DNA of 8,908 nucleotides from CAYFNK01 sp964393215. GTDB lineage: Archaea; Nanobdellota; Nanobdellia; SCGC-AAA011-G17; PNOQ01. Made by a program: the position numbers and the translations under genes. Below, piece after piece: positions 1-4,549 of the stretch. The notes under the pieces were generated by a model, which saw only the letters and a program-made list of their open reading frames with translations, searched no databases and was not told the DNA's origin. Location of the stretch: positions 1-8,908 of the forward strand of contig CAYMSW010000026.1 in NCBI GenBank assembly GCA_964393215.1. Direction: 5' to 3'. The number at the start of each line of letters is the position of its first letter. The first letter of the stretch is position 1.

Positions 1-167
1 AAAACGCAAAAGTAGAAAAAATAAATATCAAAAATTTAAAATCATCAGAACCAATAACAAAATTCGAAGACAACATTTACAATAAAGAAGTAAAAAAGTG
101 CTTGAGAATCTGGCCACAAGATAATCACACAGATGGTTTCTTCATAGCAAAAATAAAGAAAGTTTAA
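1..167 (+). CDS. C-terminal fragment of a NOP2/Sun (RsmB-type) RNA cytosine-C5 methyltransferase
   Basis: Partial gene entering from the left edge. The frame starting at base 3 is open for 54 codons and stops with TAA at 165-167. The end of the protein contains RIWPQDNHTDGFFIAKIKK. This matches the conserved last strand of the NOP2/NSUN/RsmB family of SAM-dependent m5C RNA methyltransferases, where an arginine-proline-x-x-(H/N)-x-T/D-GFF-hydrophobic-A-K pattern closes the Rossmann-like catalytic domain. The SAM-binding motifs and the catalytic cysteines lie upstream, outside the window, so the substrate (tRNA or rRNA) cannot be told. The stop codon overlaps the stop codon of the converging nucleotidyltransferase gene by 4 nt (TTAA, 164-167). 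The family call is fairly sure because this tail is distinctive; the exact member is not. Confidence 0.8.
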   Translation, partial: NAKVEKINIKNLKSSEPITKFEDNIYNKEVKKCLRIWPQDNHTDGFFIAKIKKV

Positions 168-1027
168 TCTCCATTCAATTCTCTTAAGTCATCTGCAGAA
201 TCAACATCTCTCTCACTTTCTGAAGTAAAAACTTCAACCAACTTAAATCTAGTTCCAAACATTTCAGACAATTTCCCTTCAACATCATCAAGAGAAAGTT
301 TTCTTCCAAAATATTTCTTTCTTATATCTGGTCCAACGTATTTCCAAAGAGCAACCAAATTTTGAGGCAAAAGCAACTTTCTGATTGAGTAACCTATATC
401 AATAATATGTTTATTTTGAACCCCATTTGGATTAGCATAAACCATATTTCCAACTCTAAAACCCCTTCTACCTCTTTCATCAAAGATTCTATCTCTAATT
501 CCTCTGCTTTCATTATCAACTAATTTTACAGGAGGCCTTCTCTTATTTGTAATAGTTGTTTCCCACCCTATAATTGGAAAAAATAAATCATAATCGCCTT
601 CACATCTTTCCAAAAAATCTTCAATACCAAACGAAGTCAATCTAGGAATATCTGAGGCTAAAAACAATGCATGATTATCTGCCCCACTTTCTTCATATGC
701 AGCCATAGCATTTTGAAGAATACTACCAACTTGTTGCACCACTCTAGTTGGTGTATTGTATTCGGAATTTTCTAAAAATGAATCTAATCTATTTTTTTTA
801 CCAATAATAGTAATATCATCAACTAAAGAAGAATTATCTAAAGCAGACAAGGAATAATGTATCATTGGGTGTCTTTCTGCACCTAGCTTAACAGAAACTT
901 GAGTTAACGGTTTATATCCGCTATTAGAAAAGTGTCCATCATCATCATAGATTTCCTGAATTTCTTCACTCTGCCTTTTTTCTCTTCTAGTTCTCTTAAC
1001 ACCAGCCATTACTATTGCTTTTACCAT
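164..1027 (-). CDS. MobA-like nucleotidyltransferase (NTP transferase fold), substrate unknown
   Basis: A 287-residue protein of the GT-A/NTP_transferase type, which moves a nucleotidyl group from an NTP onto a sugar phosphate, alcohol phosphate or cofactor. Visible marks are the first strand AIVMAG (4-9), a lysine in KPL (39-41), GAERHPMIHYSLSAL (49-63) where the family usually has a G-x-PMI helix, LFLASDIPRLT (121-131) with D126 as probable metal ligand, and a closing D-V-D-S-A-D-D-L (274-281) like the usual D-x-D-T/S-x-x-D-L. The loop after MAG is odd. The usual G-x-G-T-R-L is replaced by VKRTRREKRQ, and about 20 acidic/polar residues (20-38) separate it from KPL. The ATG lies 25 nt from a TATA-like box (1049-1055), which fits a leaderless start. 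It converges on the methyltransferase gene with a 4-nt overlap. All 13 Phe codons are TTT. The fold is likely; the reaction is not identified. Confidence 0.75.
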   Translation of the reverse strand: MVKAIVMAGVKRTRREKRQSEEIQEIYDDDGHFSNSGYKPLTQVSVKLGAERHPMIHYSLSALDNSSLVDDITIIGKKNRLDSFLENSEYNTPTRVVQQVGSILQNAMAAYEESGADNHALFLASDIPRLTSFGIEDFLERCEGDYDLFFPIIGWETTITNKRRPPVKLVDNESRGIRDRIFDERGRRGFRVGNMVYANPNGVQNKHIIDIGYSIRKLLLPQNLVALWKYVGPDIRKKYFGRKLSLDDVEGKLSEMFGTRFKLVEVFTSESERDVDSADDLRELNGD

Positions 1028-1048
1028 AAAACAATCCCAAATAAACGG

Positions 1049-1056
1049 TTTAAATA
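1049..1056 (-). promoter_or_regulatory. TATA box of the nucleotidyltransferase gene
   Basis: Read on the minus strand the site is GGTATTTAAACC, with an AT-rich core centred about 25 nt upstream of the ATG at 1027. This is the spacing expected when archaeal transcription starts at or next to the start codon. No Shine-Dalgarno-like sequence is seen before the ATG. Confidence 0.55.
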
Positions 1057-1107
1057 CCTTTCTCTTTTATATACTACAGAATATACTTCTAAAAAATTCA
1101 AGAAAAC

Positions 1108-1116
1108 TTTTATAAG
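1108..1116 (+). promoter_or_regulatory. TATA box of the Cys-rich surface protein/cca pair
   Basis: TTTTATAAG preceded by the purine-rich GAAAAC (a BRE-like stretch), centred about 27 nt ahead of the ATG at 1139. Together with the minus-strand TATA box at 1049-1056 this makes 1028-1138 a divergent promoter region. The very short implied leader suggests leaderless translation. Confidence 0.6.
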
Positions 1117-1138
1117 CTAACTATCTCAAAATAATAAC

Positions 1139-2191
1139 ATGAATAAAAGAGATAAGTTGATTCTCCTATTTATACTGATAGCATTAGCACTAGCAATCAT
1201 ATCTACAATAACTCCAGAAATAAAAAACAGAATAACTGGAAAAGTCTCAGGCATGGATGATTGTGGAGATAAGATATGCAATAGGGAAAAAGAAAATTGT
1301 GAAATATGTCCAACAGACTGCGGAGCTTGTTGCGGAAATAAAATTTGTGAACCTGAATTTGGAGAAGATGCAACAAATTGCGAAACCGATTGTATTTGTG
1401 ATGAAACTACCACAGACGGGGACTGTGAAAAACCAGATGATCCACATACAGAAACTGGAGAATCTGGATCAACATCTTCCTCTTCTGGAAGGATAGCATC
1501 AAAAGAAGAGTTCGAAAACAGTGCAGAAATAATAATTTTAGACTATAGCACAAATGAAGAAACAACAACAGTAGAACTTGGAGAAGATGGCGGAAACATA
1601 GCTTTTATGGTAGATTTAAGAGATGATTCCGGATCTACCTTGGGCTACGATTTTGATATAAGAATAAGAGATCCTGAAGGCAATGAAATCTACAAAGAAG
1701 AAGATGCAATAACAAACGATAGAATAAATGTTCCATTGAGAAGCAATTCTGATCTTGGTTATTACAACATAGATACAGGAGAAAAAGACGTAACAAAACA
1801 CGTTTTAGTCATAGAAGATCAAAAATTAAAAGATGATAGGTCTAAAATAAATAAAATTATAACAAACGCACAAATAATCCAAGACGGTTTCAAAAAACTT
1901 CCAGAAGATAAAGCAATTGCAGACACGTTACTTCAGTTAAAAAAAGGAGAGGCATCAATATTAAGTATTTTAAACCCATTAAATCCTGGAAGAAACATAG
2001 ATTTCTCTCCTCTCAAATCTTCAGAAATAGAGATTGAAAAGATAGAACTTAGGAAGTCACCTGCAAGAATATTCAAAGACGAAGTAATAGTAGGGTTTAC
2101 AATAAAAGAACCAGAAAAAGAAAAAGAGGATGAATTACTATTAAAAATAAAAGACAACAAACCATACATAAACTTTAATTTTAAATTCTAA
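1139..2191 (+). CDS. membrane-anchored cysteine-rich surface protein, function unknown
   Basis: A 350-residue protein I cannot assign to a named family. A basic N-terminus (MNKRDK) and a single hydrophobic helix (about 7-24) predict N-in anchoring with the rest outside the cell. RITGKVSG (31-38) follows the helix. Next is a cysteine-rich part (42-96, 12 Cys) made of two related units: CGDKICNREKENCEICPTDCG (42-62, split in two at ICN) and CGNKICEPEFGEDATNCETDC (65-85), of the CG(D/N)-x-(I/V)-C...C-x-x-(D)-C type that is common in exported proteins of DPANN archaea. A Ser/Thr/Gly/acidic linker (to about 117) leads to a beta-rich segment (about 125-230), a helical KLKDDRSKINKII stretch, and a lysine/glutamate-rich end. 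Disulfide bonding outside the cell is inferred. It lies 1 nt ahead of cca, so the two are probably co-transcribed, although no shared function is obvious. Confidence 0.8.
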   Translation: MNKRDKLILLFILIALALAIISTITPEIKNRITGKVSGMDDCGDKICNREKENCEICPTDCGACCGNKICEPEFGEDATNCETDCICDETTTDGDCEKPDDPHTETGESGSTSSSSGRIASKEEFENSAEIIILDYSTNEETTTVELGEDGGNIAFMVDLRDDSGSTLGYDFDIRIRDPEGNEIYKEEDAITNDRINVPLRSNSDLGYYNIDTGEKDVTKHVLVIEDQKLKDDRSKINKIITNAQIIQDGFKKLPEDKAIADTLLQLKKGEASILSILNPLNPGRNIDFSPLKSSEIEIEKIELRKSPARIFKDEVIVGFTIKEPEKEKEDELLLKIKDNKPYINFNFKF

Positions 2192-2192
2192 A

Positions 2193-3386
2193 ATGGAAGA
2201 CATATTTCCAACAAAAAAAGAGGAGCAACACCTCAAAAGAATAGTAAACAATTTCCTAAAAAAGATAAAAAACTCTGAAATAAAATTCTTAGTTGGTGGA
2301 TCATACGCAAAAGGAACTTGGATAAGGGGAAAACCGGACATAGATATCTTCGCAAGATTCAGCTACGCAAAATACCAAAACAAGTCAATCTCAAACGAAT
2401 TAAAAAAGTTCTTGAGAAAGAAAAAAATACGCTTCGAAACAATTCATGGCTCAAGAGATTACTTCCAAACTAAAGTAGATGGTTTCACATTCGAAATAAT
2501 CCCAGTTCTAGACATAAAAACTTCAAAGAAAGCAAAAAACGTTACAGATGTATCGCCCCTTCACGTAAAACATGTAAAAAAACATGCAACAGAAAAAATA
2601 AGAAATGATATTAGATTAATAAAAAAACTCTGCAGAGCACACGATCTCTACGGAGCGGAAAGCCACATCAAGGGATTCTCGGGATATGTTCTAGAAGTCC
2701 TAACGATCCATTATAGCTCACTAAAAAAACTAATGAATGCAATAAGAAAATGGGATCCTAAAGAAATAATAGACCCTTCAAGACATTACAGTTCAAAAGG
2801 AGAGATTCTAAAAGAATTAAACGCTTCAAAGAAAAAATCACCACTAATATTAATTGATCCTGTACAAAAAGAAAGAAACTTAGCAGCCGCACTAAGCAAC
2901 AAAAAATACGAAGAAATGATAAAACTAGCCAACACTTACGATGGTTCAAAAGAATTCTTCATAAAAAAAGAAATAGACCCTTCAAAACTGAAAGGATACA
3001 CAGTATTCAAACTAAAACCACTAAATAAAAAAATAGATATAGCAGGAGCAAAGCTACTAAAACCACAACAAAAAACAAAGACAGCAGCAGAAAGAGAAGG
3101 ACTAAAAATAAAGGACTATGGATGGAAGTGGGACGAAGACGCATACTTCTGGTTCAAAGCAAAAAGCCTAGATAAAACAAAGAAACACTACGGACCAAAA
3201 ATAAAACAAAAAGAAAGCATAGAAAACTTCAAGAAAAAGTGGAAAGGTAAGAGAATATACAAAGAAAGAGGCAAAGTCTACGTAAAAATAAAAAGAACAA
3301 AAACAACACCAAAAGATGTGCTTCAAGAGATATTAAAAAAACCAGATATAAAAAATAACTTCATATACCATACATTGTTGCGTTAG
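2193..3386 (+). CDS. cca: CCA-adding enzyme (archaeal class I tRNA nucleotidyltransferase)
   Basis: A 397-residue enzyme that builds or repairs the 3'-CCA end of tRNAs from CTP and ATP without a template. The polymerase-beta-type signature is FLVGGSYAKGTWIRGKPDID (32-51), with metal ligands D49 and D51. The third carboxylate appears to be E101 in FTFEIIPVLD, where most family members have Asp. Archaeal hallmarks follow: SPLHVKHVKKH, YGAESHIKGFSGYVLEVLTIHYSS, DPVQKERNLAAALS, and the C-terminal HYGPKIKQKESIENFKKKW...RIYKERGKVYV tail region. It is somewhat shorter than the usual 430-450 residues. The ATG is one base after the preceding stop, so it is probably in an operon with the Cys-rich surface protein. 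Its last five residues (HTLLR) and stop codon are supplied by the left inverted repeat of an inserted element. The uninterrupted gene would have read on from Y392 with QKLYKQSKN. 17 of 18 Phe codons are TTC. Confidence 0.95.
   Translation: MEDIFPTKKEEQHLKRIVNNFLKKIKNSEIKFLVGGSYAKGTWIRGKPDIDIFARFSYAKYQNKSISNELKKFLRKKKIRFETIHGSRDYFQTKVDGFTFEIIPVLDIKTSKKAKNVTDVSPLHVKHVKKHATEKIRNDIRLIKKLCRAHDLYGAESHIKGFSGYVLEVLTIHYSSLKKLMNAIRKWDPKEIIDPSRHYSSKGEILKELNASKKKSPLILIDPVQKERNLAAALSNKKYEEMIKLANTYDGSKEFFIKKEIDPSKLKGYTVFKLKPLNKKIDIAGAKLLKPQQKTKTAAEREGLKIKDYGWKWDEDAYFWFKAKSLDKTKKHYGPKIKQKESIENFKKKWKGKRIYKERGKVYVKIKRTKTTPKDVLQEILKKPDIKNNFIYHTLLR
3362..3370. repeat. left 9-bp direct repeat (target-site duplication)
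   Basis: CATATACCA, identical to 3827-3835 and directly abutting the outer end of the left inverted repeat. It lies inside the last codons of cca. A perfect 9-bp duplication lying exactly at both inverted-repeat ends is what staggered-cut transposition leaves behind. Confidence 0.88.
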
Positions 3387-3394
3387 AGGGTCTT
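3371..3394 (+). repeat. left terminal inverted repeat, 24 bp
   Basis: TACATTGTTGC, then GTT, then AGAGGGTCTT. It pairs with the reverse complement of 3803-3826 at 22 of 24 positions; the mismatches are at repeat positions 12 and 14 (G/A and T/A). It encodes the final residues of cca and the TAG stop at 3384-3386. Confidence 0.9.
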
Positions 3395-3399
3395 TTTTT
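3393..3399 (+). terminator. T-tract after cca
   Basis: Seven consecutive T residues begin 7 nt after the cca stop. Archaeal RNA polymerase terminates at U-rich tracts, aided by aCPSF1/FttA, whose gene is also in this window. The tract lies at the inner edge of the left inverted repeat, so it came with the element. No hairpin is seen. Confidence 0.35.
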
Positions 3400-3763
3400 A
3401 GAAATTTAATTTTCTTTTTACATAACTCCAATTTGCAATCCCAATGGAAATTATTGCGATTAGAAAACCTTTCAACAAACCAATATCATTATGTGCATTG
3501 TCCTGTATCCTCTGAAATGAAATAATCATTAAAACAGCAAAAGATAAAATAAAATATGGCATTCGCCAATTTCTATTTTGGTCTACAAAGAAGTAAAGAG
3601 AGTAAAGTATTAGTGAAGCAAAAGCAATATGTGCTGAGGCATCATATAAAATATCTTCTCCATGTATAGACATAGGATACCATTTAAATATATATAAACC
3701 AATTAACACTAATATTAATGCAATTACTATTTTTTTTATTTGGTCTTTTTGTCTTTTATTCAT
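3398..3763 (-). CDS. passenger gene: small four-helix membrane protein, unknown function
   Basis: A 121-residue integral membrane protein with a basic N-terminus (MNKRQKDQIKK). Four hydrophobic segments lie at about 11-27, 44-60, 69-83 and 96-112, and the end (KRKLNF) is basic, so both ends are probably cytoplasmic. Polar residues sit in or beside the helices: D41-A-S-A-H45 at the start of helix 2, and R85-I-Q-D88-N-A-H91-N-D93 followed by glycines before helix 4. The arrangement loosely recalls VanZ-like or PAP2-like membrane proteins, but I do not recognise a family. It fills nearly the whole inside of the 456-bp inserted element and faces away from psmB. Its stop lies 11 nt from the cca stop in the converging direction. 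TTT dominates its Phe codons (7 of 9), but all minus-strand genes here share that bias, so it is no sign of origin. Confidence 0.75.
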   Translation of the reverse strand: MNKRQKDQIKKIVIALILVLIGLYIFKWYPMSIHGEDILYDASAHIAFASLILYSLYFFVDQNRNWRMPYFILSFAVLMIISFQRIQDNAHNDIGLLKGFLIAIISIGIANWSYVKRKLNF

Positions 3764-3780
3764 AATTTAATTAAGTATTG

Positions 3781-3792
3781 TTTATTTTTATA
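3781..3792 (-). promoter_or_regulatory. TATA-like promoter inside the element, for the passenger gene
   Basis: On the minus strand the sequence reads TATAAAAATAAA, centred roughly 23-25 nt ahead of the ATG at 3763. It lies just inside the right inverted repeat, so the passenger gene carries its own promoter and should be expressed wherever the element lands. The surroundings are generally AT-rich, which lowers certainty. Confidence 0.45.
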
Positions 3793-3802
3793 TTTATCTG
3801 TT

Positions 3803-3826
3803 AAGACCCTCTTATGCAACAATGTA
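3803..3826 (-). repeat. right terminal inverted repeat, 24 bp
   Basis: Read on the minus strand: TACATTGTTGC, then ATA, then AGAGGGTCTT. It is the inverted partner of 3371-3394, with two mismatches. The outer part TTGTTGCATAA is reminiscent of IS903-group insertion sequence ends (recalled resemblance, not searched). Confidence 0.9.
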
Positions 3827-3835
3827 CATATACCA
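3827..3835. repeat. right 9-bp direct repeat (target-site duplication)
   Basis: CATATACCA, the second copy of 3362-3370, immediately outside the right inverted repeat. Its last base touches the start of the purine-rich stretch ahead of the psmB TATA box, so the element landed just upstream of that promoter without removing it. Confidence 0.88.
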
Positions 3836-3840
3836 AAAAC

Positions 3841-3848
3841 TTTATAAA
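3841..3848 (+). promoter_or_regulatory. TATA box of psmB (and probably aCPSF1)
   Basis: TTTATAAA preceded by AAAAAC (BRE-like). It is centred about 45 nt ahead of the psmB ATG, which predicts a leader of roughly 20 nt. This differs from the leaderless spacing of most other genes here and agrees with the Shine-Dalgarno-like site found before psmB. In the reconstructed pre-insertion sequence this box would lie inside the last codons of cca. Confidence 0.6.
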
Positions 3849-3877
3849 CAAAGTAAGAACTAGACTTACTAAATTCT

Positions 3878-3882
3878 GTGAT
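3878..3882 (+). promoter_or_regulatory. Shine-Dalgarno-like site of psmB
   Basis: GTGAT, complementary to the ATCAC near the 3' end of archaeal 16S rRNA, with 6 nt between it and the ATG at 3889. It supports this start over the out-of-frame ATG at 3881. Confidence 0.5.
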
Positions 3883-3888
3883 GCTTAA

Positions 3889-4524
3889 ATGGAAGATAAA
3901 AAGATTCACACTGGAACTACTACTGTTGGAATTGTATGTAAAGATGGTATAGTCTTGGCAGCAGATAAAAGAGCTAGCGCAGGCTATTTCGTTGCAAGCA
4001 AAGACATGAAAAAGATACACAATATAACTGACAACATGGCTGTAACAATGGCCGGTCTTGTTTCTGATGCACAACTAATTACAAAATTGGTCCAAGCAGA
4101 GCTAAGACTAAAAAGAATGAGAACGAAAGATAGTGCTTCAGTAAAAGAGGCAGCAAATCTTTTAGCAGGAATATTATATCAAAACATAAGAAAGATGTCC
4201 ATGGTTCCAGGAATAGTTGGTTTCCTTTTGGGTGGAAACGATCCTCATGGAAATTATCTATACGAATTGGGAGTTGATGGCTCACTAACTCACATCAAAG
4301 AATTCTGTTCAACAGGTTCAGGAAGTATGCTAGCAGTTGGTGTACTCGAGAGCACTTACAATAATAACATAACAACTAAAGAGGGGATTGAACTTGCTAC
4401 TAAAGCAGTAAACACTGCAATAAACAGAGATCTCGCAACAGGCGATGGTTTAGATGTATACATAATAAATGACCAAGGAGCAAACCAAGTAGTAGCAAAG
4501 AAAATAGAGAAAACATTGAAATAA
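3889..4524 (+). CDS. psmB: 20S proteasome beta subunit (precursor with short propeptide)
   Basis: A 211-residue catalytic subunit of the archaeal 20S proteasome, the cytoplasmic barrel protease that degrades unfolded or tagged proteins fed by PAN/Cdc48-type ATPases. The first nine residues end in TG, and autocleavage before T10 in GTTTVGI should expose the N-terminal catalytic threonine. Counting from T10 as Thr1, the expected D17 is D26 (AADKRAS) and K33 is K42 (MKKIH). The GSGS segment and the later DGLDVYIIND region carry the expected Ser/Asp. Length is normal for the family. The alpha subunit is not in the window. It lies 25 nt before aCPSF1, a pairing I recall as common in archaea, and they are probably co-transcribed. 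Its promoter now sits immediately beside the inserted element at 3371-3826. Confidence 0.96.
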   Translation: MEDKKIHTGTTTVGIVCKDGIVLAADKRASAGYFVASKDMKKIHNITDNMAVTMAGLVSDAQLITKLVQAELRLKRMRTKDSASVKEAANLLAGILYQNIRKMSMVPGIVGFLLGGNDPHGNYLYELGVDGSLTHIKEFCSTGSGSMLAVGVLESTYNNNITTKEGIELATKAVNTAINRDLATGDGLDVYIINDQGANQVVAKKIEKTLK

Positions 4525-4538
4525 TTAGTTCTCACAAA

Positions 4539-4542
4539 GTGA
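4539..4542 (+). promoter_or_regulatory. Shine-Dalgarno-like site of the aCPSF1 gene
   Basis: GTGA with 7 nt to the ATG at 4550, in the 25-nt gap after psmB. It is similar in sequence and spacing to the psmB site, as expected for an internal operon gene that cannot be leaderless. A weak stem (4529-4535 with 4539-4545, loop AAA) could partly cover it. Confidence 0.4.
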
Positions 4543-4549
4543 AAAAAAC

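Larger units (their letters stand above)
3371..3826 (-). mobile_element. 456-bp transposase-less insertion cassette carrying a membrane protein gene
   Basis: Seen directly: 24-bp terminal inverted repeats (3371-3394 and 3803-3826, 22/24 identical), perfect 9-bp direct repeats abutting both ends (3362-3370, 3827-3835), and between them only one gene, on the minus strand, with its own promoter. No transposase or transposase remnant is present. This is the anatomy of a mobile insertion cassette: insertion-sequence ends around a passenger gene, moved in trans. The right end TTGTTGCATAA and the 9-bp duplication resemble, from memory, the ends of IS903-group elements of the IS5 family (DDE transposase). 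That assignment is tentative. The insertion split cca from psmB and replaced the natural end of cca. Confidence 0.87.

Noticed and set aside
932..1120. Plus-strand open frame of 62 codons
   Set aside because: It lies antisense to the start of the nucleotidyltransferase gene and its promoter, and its composition is typical of a reverse-frame shadow.
3398..3763. TTT-rich codon use of the passenger gene as a sign of foreign origin
   Set aside because: The other minus-strand genes in the window show the same TTT preference, so the bias follows strand. The mobile-element claim rests on the repeats alone.
4529..4545. Small hairpin over the aCPSF1 ribosome site (stem TTCTCAC/GTGAAAA, loop AAA)
   Set aside because: Six of seven pairs with a 3-nt loop in AT-rich DNA is too weak to claim a regulatory switch.
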